Part shown: positions 53,759 through 62,305 of the stretch, piece after piece
Numbering within the stretch: the stretch's first letter is position 1
How the letters are laid out: each line of letters starts with the position of its first letter
Made by a program: the position numbers and the translations under genes
From: Streptomyces sp. NBC_00370
GTDB taxonomy: Bacteria; Actinomycetota; Actinomycetes; Streptomycetales; Streptomycetaceae
Assembly (NCBI RefSeq): GCF_036084755.1
Contig: NZ_CP107968.1
Span: forward strand, 4,650,001 to 4,714,000
Direction of reading: 5' to 3'
DNA length: 64,000 nucleotides
Notes under the pieces: model-generated
The model's input: the letters and a program-made list of their open reading frames with translations, nothing else
Databases searched by the model: none
What the model was told of the DNA's origin: nothing

Positions 53759-54331
53759 ATGATCGAGATCCCGTCCGACCTGAACCCGGGCCTTGTCCCC
53801 CTCGCCTTTCTCCTGGGCCGCTGGGAAGGCGTCGGTGTCTTCGACTTCCCCGGTGACGAGAAGGCCAACTTCGGCCAGGAAGTCACCTTCAGCCACGACG
53901 GCCGGGACTTCATCGAGTACGTCTCGCACACGTGGGCGCTCGACACCGAAGGCAACAAGGTCAGCCCCATCGAGTCGGAGTCCGGCTTCTGGCGGATCGA
54001 CGAGGACCGCAAGGTCGAGGTCGTGATGGTCCGCGACCAGGGCGTGGTGGAGATCTGGTACGGCGAGCTGGCCGACCAGAAGCCGCAGATCGACCTGGTC
54101 ACCGACGCGGTGGCCCGTACCGCGAGCGCCGGCCCGTACAGCGGCGGCAAGCGGCTCTACGGCTATGTGAACAGCGACCTGATGTGGGTGGGCGAGAAGT
54201 CGACGCCCGAGATCCCGCTGCGGCCGTACATGTCGGCGCATCTGAAGAAGGTCGTCAGCCCCGAGCAGGTCGCCGCCTGGGCCAAGGACCTCGGCGACCT
54301 CCCCGACGACGGCATCGCCTTCTTCAAGTAA
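53759..54331 (+). CDS. nitrobindin-like / FABP-fold heme-binding protein
   Basis: The 190-residue protein has the nitrobindin GXWXGXG motif (LLGRWEGVGVF, near residues 18-28) and the beta-barrel pattern of the DUF1794 family. The His in YMSAHLKKV (near residue 160) is a likely heme ligand. Relatives bind ferric heme and handle nitric oxide or peroxynitrite. The ATG at 53759 begins the conserved start. The last codons and TAA recur 21 nt downstream in frame. Confidence 0.88.
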   Translation: MIEIPSDLNPGLVPLAFLLGRWEGVGVFDFPGDEKANFGQEVTFSHDGRDFIEYVSHTWALDTEGNKVSPIESESGFWRIDEDRKVEVVMVRDQGVVEIWYGELADQKPQIDLVTDAVARTASAGPYSGGKRLYGYVNSDLMWVGEKSTPEIPLRPYMSAHLKKVVSPEQVAAWAKDLGDLPDDGIAFFK

Positions 54332-54359
54332 CCCGGCACGTTCTTCAAGTAACCCGGCA
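54320..54359 (+). repeat. duplicated gene end of the nitrobindin-like gene
   Basis: TTCTTCAAGTAACCCGGCA, the last three codons, stop and following bases, occurs at 54320-54338 and 54341-54359. The 21-nt period keeps the second TAA in frame. Confidence 0.9.
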
Positions 54360-54406
54360 ACCAGGAACGGCGGGCCGGAGCGGTCCGTTCCGCCGCACCG
54401 GCTGCC

Positions 54407-54412
54407 TACACT
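54407..54412 (+). promoter_or_regulatory. -10 element of leaderless nur promoter
   Basis: TACACT ends 6 nt before GTG 54419, with no ribosome site, indicating a leaderless nur mRNA. Confidence 0.5.
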
Positions 54413-54418
54413 GGGGCC

Positions 54419-54865
54419 GTGGTGAGCATCGACTGGAAGAGCGACCTGCGACAGCGCGGCTACCGGCTGACGCCCCAGCGCCAGCTTGTCCTCGAAGCCG
54501 TCGACTCACTGGAACACGCGACGCCCGACGACATCCTCTGTGAAGTGCGCAAGACCGCGTCGGGCGTGAACATCTCCACCGTCTACCGGACGCTGGAGCT
54601 GCTGGAGGAGCTGGAGCTGGTCTCCCACGCCCATCTGGGCCACGGAGCGCCGACGTACCACCTCGCCGACCGGCACCACCACATCCACCTGGTCTGCCGC
54701 GACTGCGGGAACGTGATCGAGGCGGACACCAAGGTCGCCGCCGAGTTCGCGGAGAAGCTGCGCGAGGACTTCGGCTTCACGACCGACATGAAACACTTCG
54801 CGATCTTCGGCCGCTGCCGAGACTGCACGGCTCGCGCCGAACGCGCCGCTCGCGGCGAGTCGTAG
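54419..54865 (+). CDS. nur: Fur-family regulator Nur
   Basis: The 148-residue Fur-type repressor has the winged helix (GYRLTPQRQLVLEAV, SGVNISTVYRTLELL) and metal sites: the HHHIHLVCRDCGNVIE cluster and the C-terminal GRCRDC. It closely matches my memory of Streptomyces Nur (the nickel-responsive regulator controlling superoxide dismutases and nickel uptake). Distinction from Zur rests on that memory and is less certain. Starts GTG 54419 and GTG 54422 are adjacent; the first fits the leaderless promoter. Confidence 0.85.
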   Translation: MVSIDWKSDLRQRGYRLTPQRQLVLEAVDSLEHATPDDILCEVRKTASGVNISTVYRTLELLEELELVSHAHLGHGAPTYHLADRHHHIHLVCRDCGNVIEADTKVAAEFAEKLREDFGFTTDMKHFAIFGRCRDCTARAERAARGES

Positions 54866-54868
54866 GCT
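54863..54868 (+). promoter_or_regulatory. -10 element of leaderless ygfZ promoter
   Basis: TAGGCT ends 7 nt before ATG 54876. Its TAG is also the nur stop codon, so the promoter overlaps the end of nur. Confidence 0.5.
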
Positions 54869-54875
54869 GATAAGC

Positions 54876-55841
54876 ATGAAGAGCCCTCTGCTGTCGCTGC
54901 CCGGAGCTGTCGCCGCCGAAGGACAGGACGAAGGTGTCGCCGCCCACTACGGCGATCTGTTCCGTGAACAGCGCGCCCTTGCCGACGGCAAGGGGCTGGT
55001 CGACCTGTCGCACCACGGAGTCGTGACCGTCACCGGCGCCGACCGGCTGAGCTGGCTGCATCTGCTGCTCACGCAGCACGTCAGCGAGCTGCCGGCGGGA
55101 CAGGCGACCGAGGCGCTGATCCTCTCCGCCAACGGCCACATCGAGCACGCGCTGTATCTCGTGGACGACGGCGAGACGGTCTGGGTGCACGTCGAGCCGG
55201 GTACGCAGGACGCGCTCGTCGCGTACCTGGAATCGATGAAGTTCTACTACCGCGTCGAGGTCGCCGACCGCACCGAGGACTTCGCGGTGGTCCATCTGCC
55301 TGCCGGGTCCATCACGGAGGCGCCGGACGGTGTCGTCGTACGGGAGACCCCGTACGGCCGCGACCTCTTCCTGCCGCGCGCGGAGCTTGAGGCGTACGCG
55401 GCGGCGCACGGTCCGCTCGCGGGGACGCTCGCCTACGAGGCGCTGCGCGTCGAGGGCCACCGGCCGCGCGTCGGCTTCGAGACGGACCACCGGACCATCC
55501 CGCACGAGCTGGGCTGGCTGGGCACCGCCGTCCATCTGGACAAGGGCTGCTACCGGGGCCAGGAGACCGTGGCGCGGGTCCAGAACCTGGGGAAGCCGCC
55601 GCGCCGGCTGGTCTTCCTGCACCTGGACGGCAGCGACGTCCACCTGCCGGGCCACGGCACACCCGTCCGGCTCGCCGCCGACGGCGAGGACGGCCGCCAG
55701 CTCGGCTTCATCACGACGTCCGCCCGCCACCACGAGCTGGGGCCGATCGCGCTGGCGCTGGTGAAGCGCAACGTGCCGCTGGACGCCGAGCTGATGGCGG
55801 GGGACACCGCGGCGGCCCAGGAGTCGGTCGTCGAGGTCTGA
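54876..55841 (+). CDS. ygfZ: folate-binding YgfZ/GcvT-like protein
   Basis: The 321-residue protein has the GcvT fold and the YgfZ signature KGCYRGQETVARVQN (near residue 225), whose Cys is the conserved functional residue. YgfZ binds tetrahydrofolate and supports repair or assembly of some Fe-S enzymes. It begins 10 nt after nur. The start is leaderless by sequence (TAGGCT, 7 nt upstream). Confidence 0.9.
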   Translation: MKSPLLSLPGAVAAEGQDEGVAAHYGDLFREQRALADGKGLVDLSHHGVVTVTGADRLSWLHLLLTQHVSELPAGQATEALILSANGHIEHALYLVDDGETVWVHVEPGTQDALVAYLESMKFYYRVEVADRTEDFAVVHLPAGSITEAPDGVVVRETPYGRDLFLPRAELEAYAAAHGPLAGTLAYEALRVEGHRPRVGFETDHRTIPHELGWLGTAVHLDKGCYRGQETVARVQNLGKPPRRLVFLHLDGSDVHLPGHGTPVRLAADGEDGRQLGFITTSARHHELGPIALALVKRNVPLDAELMAGDTAAAQESVVEV

Positions 55842-55855
55842 GCCGCGCCCCCGCG

Positions 55856-55897
55856 GGCGGTCACATCTCCAGGCCCTGCCGGCGGTCACATCTCCAG
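55856..55897 (-). repeat. duplicated gene end of the dtd gene
   Basis: On the plus strand GGCGGTCACATCTCCAG occurs at 55856-55872 and 55881-55897. Read on the minus strand it is the last codons plus TGA stop of dtd and the bases after it. Confidence 0.88.
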
Positions 55898-56323
55898 CTG
55901 CACCGTGAACGGGCCGTGATTCGTGAGCGAGACGCGCATGTCCGCCCCGAACCGGCCCGTTTCCACCTGTGCGCCCAGCGCGCGCAGCTGCGCCACCACC
56001 TCGTCGACCAGCGGCTCGGCCACGGGCCCCGGCGCGGCGGCGTTCCAGGTGGGGCGGCGGCCCTTGCGGGCGTCCCCGTAGAGAGTGAACTGCGAAATCA
56101 CCAGGAGCGGGGCGTTCACCTCCGAACAGGACTTCTCGCCCTCCAGCATCCGTATCGACCAGAGCTTGCGGGCCAGCTGCGCCGCCTTCTCCTTCGTGTC
56201 CTCGTGGGTGACTCCCACCAGCACACACAGCCCTTCGCCGATGATCTCGCCGACGGTTTCCGTCCCTGATCCGGTCACGACGGCGACGCTCGCGCCGTCG
56301 ACTCTCTGCACCACAGCTCGCAT
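55886..56323 (-). CDS. dtd: D-aminoacyl-tRNA deacylase
   Basis: The 145-residue protein starts MRAVVQRVDGASVAV and has the DTD motifs SQFTLYGD and TNHGPFTV (SQxxLY and NxGPxT types). It removes D-amino acids and glycine mischarged to tRNA(Ala). The ATG at 56323 has TAGGTT 7 nt upstream on the minus strand and is probably leaderless. Upstream in-frame extension lacks the conserved sequence. Confidence 0.94.
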   Translation of the reverse strand: MRAVVQRVDGASVAVVTGSGTETVGEIIGEGLCVLVGVTHEDTKEKAAQLARKLWSIRMLEGEKSCSEVNAPLLVISQFTLYGDARKGRRPTWNAAAPGPVAEPLVDEVVAQLRALGAQVETGRFGADMRVSLTNHGPFTVQLEM

Positions 56324-56330
56324 ACGGACC

Positions 56331-56336
56331 AACCTA
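56331..56336 (-). promoter_or_regulatory. -10 element of leaderless dtd promoter
   Basis: TAGGTT on the minus strand ends 7 nt before the dtd ATG; no ribosome site is seen. Confidence 0.45.
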
Positions 56337-56466
56337 TCCGGGGCCGAACGGGTGCAGAGTGCCCGCACGGGCAGCCGCATGAGTGGCACGATGCAGGGAG
56401 GCGGTGCGTTCGCGCACCGGTCGAGGGATGGGGGTCTCCCCAGCGGAGTGAGGGGAAGCACGCGCG

Positions 56467-57198
56467 ATGAGCACATCTGGAGCCGGGCAGTCGCCCGGTC
56501 CCGTACCGACGACCCGTACGACCATGGGGACCGGCAGCAGCCCCGCCCTGCCGGGCGAAGCGGCCGGGTCGCGGCCACCGGCGCAGCGGACGGCCGGCGA
56601 CACCGGCCAGGACGCCGCCGCACCGGCCGGCAGGCCCGCCGGGCCGACCGCTCTCGCCGCACTGCCGGCGCCGACCGACCCGCTCCCGTACGACTTCACC
56701 GAGCTGGGCCTGCCCGACCTGCGCATGCTGCGCAGGGACTCGCAGCGCGACGAGGCCGATCTCAGCTATCTGCGGCGGCTGTTGCAGGGGCGCATCGACA
56801 TTCTGCGCGCCGAGCTGTCGCGCCGTAACGCCCCGGAGTCCCTGCCGACCGCCGGCAACCCGGCGCTGCTGGAGACCCCCGTGGTGGACCGGCTCTCCGA
56901 GATCCTGACCGACGCGCCCTCGCGCCACCGCTCGTCCGCCCGGCATCTCACCCTCTCCACGCCGCGCAGCGCCGAGTGCCGGCAGCTGGCCGCCGAGACG
57001 CTCGCCGAGGTGGAGCTGTCGGACCTCGACGCGCGTACGAGCGAGGAGCTGCACGCCGCGATGGGCCGGCTGGTGCGGCACGAGCGGCAGATCTCGCGCC
57101 GCAGGCACCTGCTGCAACGGACGGTCGACGATTGCAGCGCGGAGATCACCCGCAGGTACCGTGTGGGAGAAGCGCAGGTGGACGACCTGCTCACCTAG
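56467..57198 (+). CDS. rsiG: WhiG anti-sigma factor RsiG (c-di-GMP responsive)
   Basis: The 243-residue protein has a Pro/Ala-rich N-terminus (about 75 residues) and a long helical hairpin. Two copies of the c-di-GMP motif EX3SX2RX3QX3D are both complete: EADLSYLRRLLQGRID near residues 98-113 and ERQISRRRHLLQRTVD near 205-220. RsiG holds sigma WhiG inactive when c-di-GMP is bound and so times sporulation. The ATG at 56467 follows GGGGAAG. The whiG gene is not in the window. Confidence 0.94.
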   Translation: MSTSGAGQSPGPVPTTRTTMGTGSSPALPGEAAGSRPPAQRTAGDTGQDAAAPAGRPAGPTALAALPAPTDPLPYDFTELGLPDLRMLRRDSQRDEADLSYLRRLLQGRIDILRAELSRRNAPESLPTAGNPALLETPVVDRLSEILTDAPSRHRSSARHLTLSTPRSAECRQLAAETLAEVELSDLDARTSEELHAAMGRLVRHERQISRRRHLLQRTVDDCSAEITRRYRVGEAQVDDLLT

Positions 57199-57305
57199 GG
57201 TCTCTCGGCCGGATCAGGCCGGAGCGGCCCGTATCGGGGCCGGACCGGCCCCGGTCAGGGTCGGGCGGGGGTCCCCAGGCCCCAGCACCCCTCGGAAGGC
57301 CGACC

Positions 57306-58292
57306 ATGACGACCCAGCAAGCCCGCACCGCACACACCGCTCCCGCCACCCCCGCCCTGCCGGTCCTCGCCGAGGTCGTACGGTCCGGCTTCGTGGAGGG
57401 CCACCACCGAGGCTCGCTGGTGCTGCTCGCGGCCGACGGCGGTGTGGAGTTCGCGCTCGGCGACCCCGGCGTACCGGTCTTCCCGCGGTCCAGCAACAAG
57501 CCGATGCAGGCGGCGGCGATGCTGCGGGCCGGGCTCGACCTGTCGGGGGAGCGGCTGGCGCTGGCCTCGGCGAGCCATTCGGGCGAGGAGTTCCACCTCG
57601 ATCTCGTCCGTACGATGCTCGCCGAGCACGGGCTGACGGAGGACGATCTGCGGACGCCGCCCGACCTGCCGCTGGACCGGGAGGCGGCCGAGGCGTATCT
57701 CGCCGCGGGGCACGAGCGGGCCAGGATCGCCATGAACTGCTCGGGCAAGCACACGGCGATGCTCGCCACCTGCCTGCTGAACGGCTGGCCGACCGCCACG
57801 TACCTCGACCCGGACCACCCGCTCCAGCGGCTGGTCCGTACGGTCGTGGAGGAGACGTCGGGCGAGGAGGTCGCCGCGGTCGGTACGGACGGCTGCGGCG
57901 CCCCGCTGATGGCGCTCAGCCTCACCGGACTCGCCCGCGCCTTCCGGCACTTCGTGCAGACCGACGCCGGTACGGCCGAGGGCCGGGTGGCCGCAGCGAT
58001 GCGCGCCCATCCCGAGTATGTGGCGGGTACGCGCCGCTCGGACACGTGGCTGATGCGGGCGCTGCCGGGCGCGCTGTCCAAGAACGGCGCCGAGGCGGTC
58101 CAGGCGGTCGCGCTGGCCGACGGCCGGACGGTGGCCTTCAAGATCGACGACGGCGGCGGGCGCGCGGTGGGCCCGGTGCTGGCGCGGGCGCTGCGGATGC
58201 TGGGCGAGGACGACGAGGTGCTGGAGCGGATCGGGCGGGCGCCGGTGCTGGGCGGTGGTGCGGAGGTGGGCGAGGTGCGGGTGGCGTTCTGA
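57306..58292 (+). CDS. asparaginase, R. etli-type (asparaginase II)
   Basis: The 328-residue protein has the Ser-Lys catalytic motif of this class in PRSSNKPMQAAAM and the CSGKH motif in AMNCSGKHTAML. The closing region includes LSKNGAEAVQAV and KIDDGGGRA. It hydrolyses asparagine to aspartate and ammonia in the cytoplasm. The ATG at 57306 follows GGAAGG; longer frames run into rsiG. Distance to the next gene is 84 nt. Confidence 0.92.
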   Translation: MTTQQARTAHTAPATPALPVLAEVVRSGFVEGHHRGSLVLLAADGGVEFALGDPGVPVFPRSSNKPMQAAAMLRAGLDLSGERLALASASHSGEEFHLDLVRTMLAEHGLTEDDLRTPPDLPLDREAAEAYLAAGHERARIAMNCSGKHTAMLATCLLNGWPTATYLDPDHPLQRLVRTVVEETSGEEVAAVGTDGCGAPLMALSLTGLARAFRHFVQTDAGTAEGRVAAAMRAHPEYVAGTRRSDTWLMRALPGALSKNGAEAVQAVALADGRTVAFKIDDGGGRAVGPVLARALRMLGEDDEVLERIGRAPVLGGGAEVGEVRVAF

Positions 58293-58364
58293 CCAGGTTC
58301 CTTGTCGTTCTCGCAGGGCCTCCCGCCGGCGGAAAACCGCGTGCGCGCTCGGAGGCGGTTCGCC

Positions 58365-58370
58365 TAGCGT
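58365..58370 (+). promoter_or_regulatory. -10 element of leaderless promoter of the Eis-like gene
   Basis: TAGCGT ends 6 nt before ATG 58377. There is no ribosome site. Confidence 0.45.
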
Positions 58371-58376
58371 GGCGCC

Positions 58377-59618
58377 ATGAGCCTTGAGGTCCGTACCGTC
58401 ACCGCATCCGAACTCCGCGACTGGACACGAGCGCTGGACACCGGATTCCTGCGGCCGCCGGTGGCGTCCGACGAGGCCGTGGCCGCGAGGCTGGCCTTGA
58501 GCGATCTGACGCGTACGCGCGGCGCGTTCGACGACGGGCGGTGCGTCGCGACGTTCCGCTCCTTCGGCCAGGAGCTGACGGTGGTGGGCGGCGCCGTGCT
58601 GGCGGCCGACGCGATCTCGAACGTGACCGTGTCGCCCACGCACCGCAGGCGCGGGCTGCTCAGCCGCATGATGGCCGACGACCAGGCGCAGGCGAAGGAG
58701 CGCGGCGACGTCGTCTCCACGCTGATCGCCGCCGAGTACCCGATCTACGGCCGCTACGGCTTCGGCCCCGCCGCCGCGATCACCGAGTGGAGCATCGACG
58801 TGCCGCGCGCGGGGCTCGACCCGCGCTGGTCGGGCCCCGACGACGGCGGCAGGATCGATCTGGTCGACGCAGCCGACGTACGCAAGCTCGGGCCCGAGTT
58901 CCACGACCGGTTCCGCGCGGCGCAGCCGGGCGCGATCAGCCTCGACGACGTGTGGTGGAAGGCGCACACGGGTCAGGACCCGGTGGGCCGCCCCTGGACC
59001 GAGCCGTTCTACGCGGTGTACCGCTCGGCGGCGGGCGAGGTGGAGGGGCTCGCCGCGTACACGGCGGACGCCGAGTGGGGCGATGCCAAGCAGCCCCTGA
59101 ACACCGTGAGCGTCCGGCGCCTGATCGGCCTGACGCCGGCCGCCGACCGCGCGCTGTGGCGGTTCCTCTGCTCCATCGACTGGGTCAACACGGTCCGCAC
59201 CGGCTACCGCGCCTCCGACGACCTGCTGCCGTACTTCCTCCCCGACCCGCGCGCCGCCAAGATCGTCACGCAGGCGGACTTCCTGTGGGTGCGGCTCCTC
59301 GACGTCCCGCGCGCCCTGGAGGCCCGTACGTACGACACGTCGGCCACCCTCACCCTGGAGGTCCAGGACAAGGCCGGGCTGGCGGCGGGCCGCTTCCGGC
59401 TGGACGCCACCCCGCAGGGCGCGAGCGTCACGGCGACGACGGAGTCGGCTGATCTCACCCTGGACGTCAGGGAGTTGGGCTCGCTCTACCTGGGCGAGGA
59501 GTCCGCCCTGCGGCTGGCGGCGCTGGGCGCTGTCGCGGAGGAGACTCCAGGGGCGGCGGCGACGGCGGAACACCTCTTCCGCACGCCCCGCCGCCCCTGG
59601 TGCCCGGACATCTTCTGA
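58377..59618 (+). CDS. Eis-like N-acetyltransferase
   Basis: The 413-residue protein has an N-terminal GNAT domain (VTVSPTHRRRGLLSRMM CoA loop, near residues 83-99), a second GNAT-like region and a sterol-carrier-like C-terminal domain. It ends PWCPDIF. The free C-terminal Phe carboxylate is the general base in Eis. Such enzymes acetylate amines, including aminoglycosides at several positions, with acetyl-CoA; the native substrate is unknown. The ATG at 58377 is leaderless by sequence. Confidence 0.9.
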   Translation: MSLEVRTVTASELRDWTRALDTGFLRPPVASDEAVAARLALSDLTRTRGAFDDGRCVATFRSFGQELTVVGGAVLAADAISNVTVSPTHRRRGLLSRMMADDQAQAKERGDVVSTLIAAEYPIYGRYGFGPAAAITEWSIDVPRAGLDPRWSGPDDGGRIDLVDAADVRKLGPEFHDRFRAAQPGAISLDDVWWKAHTGQDPVGRPWTEPFYAVYRSAAGEVEGLAAYTADAEWGDAKQPLNTVSVRRLIGLTPAADRALWRFLCSIDWVNTVRTGYRASDDLLPYFLPDPRAAKIVTQADFLWVRLLDVPRALEARTYDTSATLTLEVQDKAGLAAGRFRLDATPQGASVTATTESADLTLDVRELGSLYLGEESALRLAALGAVAEETPGAAATAEHLFRTPRRPWCPDIF

Positions 59619-59644
59619 GCTCCGAACGTGGTTGTCCGGCTTGG

Positions 59645-59683
59645 TCAGTTGCTGAAGTCAGCTACTGAAGTCAGTTACTGAAG
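59645..59683 (-). repeat. three copies of the beta-propeller gene's 3' end
   Basis: On the minus strand the 13-mer CTTCAGTAACTGA, which encodes the last codons and TGA stop, is followed by CTTCAGTAGCTGA and CTTCAGCAACTGA (59671-59683, 59658-59670, 59645-59657). Two copies differ by one base each. Confidence 0.9.
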
Positions 59684-61626
59684 TAGAAGTACGACCACGC
59701 GCCGTACGTCGTGGTGTTCACGTTGTCACCCGACGAGGTGTCGATGTACGCGGCGCGCACCCGGGCGCGTACGCCCGACGTCCCCGGATGGCCCAGGTTG
59801 ACGGCGCACTTGCCGTTCGTGCCGAGTTTGAAGTACTCCGAATCCGTCGTGTACCACTTGCCCTTGGAGTAGATCTGGAGGTCCAGACGCTCCTTGCGGC
59901 CCTTGTAGTACGTCATCGTCGTGTTCACGACGGCGTCGGTCTTCTTGTGGAAGTAGTAGTAGCGGGTCGAGCCGATCTTGCCTGTCCGGTAGTACTTGGA
60001 CAGCGAGGAGGTGATCTTCGCGTGCGCGTACGCGGTGGACTTGACGGTCCGCGCGCTGTACCGGGAATCGCCCTTGAAGACGGCGGTCACGTTGGTGTCG
60101 CGCGACATGGGGACGGTCGCCGACAGGTTGCCGTGCGAGTCGGCCTTGCCGGTCTTCAGCAGCTTGTTCGGCTTGTCCCCGCCGTACGGGTCGGCCCAGA
60201 TCTCCACCGTGCGGTTGGTGTAGGTGGCGCCGAGGTGGGCGGTGAAGACGACCTTCTTGCCGTAGTCGTACGTCTTGTGGTTGTTGGTGAGCGTCAGGGC
60301 GGGCGTGGCGCGGGTGACGGCGACGGTGTCGGAGGCGGACGCCGAGGTGTGCGCCGCGTCCCCCGCGTACGTCACCGTGTACCGCACCGAACCGCCGGAC
60401 GGGGGCGCGTCGGTGAAGGAGAAAGCGCCCTTCGCGCCGAGCGCCTTGATGCCGAGGGACTTGCCCGACGGGGACAGCAGGTCCGTGCGTACGACGTTCA
60501 GCGGCGTCCCCGCGGGCGGCACGAGACCGGTGGTGAGCGTGCCCTTGACGGTGAGTGTCTTGGCGCGCGTGGCCGTGGCCGGGGCGACCGCGGTGAGCTT
60601 CGCCTCGTACTTGCGCGGTTCGTTCACGGCGTGGAACTGCGTGGAGCCGGACGACCCGGTCAGCACGAACAGCTTCGTGCCGTCCGCCGACCAGACCGTC
60701 GAGTGCCCGCCCCACGGCATCCACTCGTTCGACAGGTTGCGGACGCTGGCGGGGGCGCCGGCGCCGGCGGGGAAGACGTAGGTGTCGCCGGTGTTCTCGG
60801 TGTCGAGCGCGGTTGCCGCGACCGTGCCGTCCGGGGCGACGCTGACGGTCTCCGGCTCGTCCTTGACCGGGTACTCGTGTACCTCTTGGAGGTCGGAGAG
60901 CCGGTATTCGGTGACCGCCCGGTTCCCCGGCCCGGCCACGACGATCGACTGTCCGTCCGGCGTGAGCGCGGCGTCCCGGTAGAAGCCGCCCTCGTTCGCG
61001 GTGACGCGGATGACCGGGGTACCGGACGACACGTCGTAGACGACGATCGGCCCGGAACTGATGCCGCCGTCCAGGGCGACCAGGGTGTCCGGGTTCGCCG
61101 GGTCGGCGTACAGCATCGGCGTGGTGGCGAAGTCGTGGGCGCCCGCGAGGTCGAGCGTGACGGCCGCCGGGTCGGCGGTCAGATCGATCTCGCCGAGCCC
61201 GGAATCCCACTGGTCGCCGTAGCCGAACCAGATCCGCCCCTCGGTGAGCGCGATCCGGCGCGGCGCCGTCCCGTCACCGGTCGGGTACTCGGCGGTCTGT
61301 GCGAGCGTCGCAGTGTCGAAGGCGACGATCTTGTCGGCGCCGGTGACGGCGGCGTACAACGTGCCGCCGTCCGGGCTCAGTTGGAGGTCGGACACGCCGG
61401 AAAGACCGGTGAGCGTCCTGACCACCTTGCCGGTGTACCCGACGACGGCGATGGCGCTGTTGCCGCTCATGTAGAGCTGCTGGTGAGCGCCGTCGACGAC
61501 GGTGTCGAGCACACTGTCGACGCCGATCGGCACGCTGGTGTCGGCGGCCGCCGGGACGGCCGCGAGCACCATGGAACTGAAGAGAGCCGCCGTCGCGACG
61601 GCGGCCGGAAGTATGCGCATGCGCAA
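59671..61626 (-). CDS. secreted beta-propeller protein with Ig-like repeats
   Basis: The 651-residue protein has a signal peptide (about 1-28) and a YVTN-type beta-propeller (LQLSPDGGTLYAAV, ALTPDGQSIVVAG) to about residue 345. Two Ig-like (bacterial Big-type) domains (about 350-540) and a C-terminal domain rich in Tyr/Lys (GSTRYYYFHKKTD) follow. It is secreted or wall-associated; no enzyme motif is seen. The start is ATG 61626 or ATG 61620. The 3' end with the stop codon is present in three tandem copies. Confidence 0.83.
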   Translation of the reverse strand: MRMRILPAAVATAALFSSMVLAAVPAAADTSVPIGVDSVLDTVVDGAHQQLYMSGNSAIAVVGYTGKVVRTLTGLSGVSDLQLSPDGGTLYAAVTGADKIVAFDTATLAQTAEYPTGDGTAPRRIALTEGRIWFGYGDQWDSGLGEIDLTADPAAVTLDLAGAHDFATTPMLYADPANPDTLVALDGGISSGPIVVYDVSSGTPVIRVTANEGGFYRDAALTPDGQSIVVAGPGNRAVTEYRLSDLQEVHEYPVKDEPETVSVAPDGTVAATALDTENTGDTYVFPAGAGAPASVRNLSNEWMPWGGHSTVWSADGTKLFVLTGSSGSTQFHAVNEPRKYEAKLTAVAPATATRAKTLTVKGTLTTGLVPPAGTPLNVVRTDLLSPSGKSLGIKALGAKGAFSFTDAPPSGGSVRYTVTYAGDAAHTSASASDTVAVTRATPALTLTNNHKTYDYGKKVVFTAHLGATYTNRTVEIWADPYGGDKPNKLLKTGKADSHGNLSATVPMSRDTNVTAVFKGDSRYSARTVKSTAYAHAKITSSLSKYYRTGKIGSTRYYYFHKKTDAVVNTTMTYYKGRKERLDLQIYSKGKWYTTDSEYFKLGTNGKCAVNLGHPGTSGVRARVRAAYIDTSSGDNVNTTTYGAWSYFYFSN

Positions 61627-61830
61627 GTTGATTCGAACCCCCCAAGCATGTGGCCACTGTGTGCGGCCTGTACCGGCTCTGTGGCCAGTGAGTGAAGATT
61701 AGGGCAGACCTCCAACACTCCACACGGCGCCTTCGGTTCTGCCTCGCGGGCAGCCTCACCAGGAGTTCCGTACCTGGATGAACTCTCGCCCGGCTAGACG
61801 CGATACGTACCCCGAGACCGAGGGAAGACA

Positions 61831-62286
61831 GTGACCGCTGAGCGGAACCTCCGCACCAACTTCGCCTTCTACCCGCCCGAGACGGACGGCGGAGCGTGGC
61901 GCGCCACCCTGGAGTCCCTGGAGGGGGCTTTGCGGCAGGGGTTTCCCGAACTCACCGTGGAATACCGGAAGTCCGGAATCCACGACAGGACCGCACTCGA
62001 TTTCGAGGTCGAACTGGCCCCGGACGTATGGGTGGACGGAACGGCGGCGATGCCCAGGCCCGACTACGCCTACATCACCCTCACCGATGTCTCCGCCGAC
62101 GAAGCCGCCGTCTTCGCCGTATGGCTCCGCGACTCCTTCGTCCCCGCCCCGCACCTCGTACGCTTCGCCACCAGCCTGGCCATGGCCAACGGCGAAACCA
62201 CCCCACGGCCACTGCCGACCACGGGCGCCACCGAGGAGATCACGGCCACACTGCGAAACCACCTGGACGCCGTCGACACGCCGTAG
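61831..62286 (+). CDS. hypothetical protein of unknown family
   Basis: The 151-residue soluble protein starts at GTG 61831 with GAGGGAAG 3 nt upstream. It is acidic, with NFAFYPPETDG near the start and a central beta region (ALDFEVELAPDVWVDG). No family is recognised. It is the last intact gene before the decayed right edge. Confidence 0.7.
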   Translation: MTAERNLRTNFAFYPPETDGGAWRATLESLEGALRQGFPELTVEYRKSGIHDRTALDFEVELAPDVWVDGTAAMPRPDYAYITLTDVSADEAAVFAVWLRDSFVPAPHLVRFATSLAMANGETTPRPLPTTGATEEITATLRNHLDAVDTP

Positions 62287-62305
62287 CCGGGGCCAGGCTG
62301 GCGCG

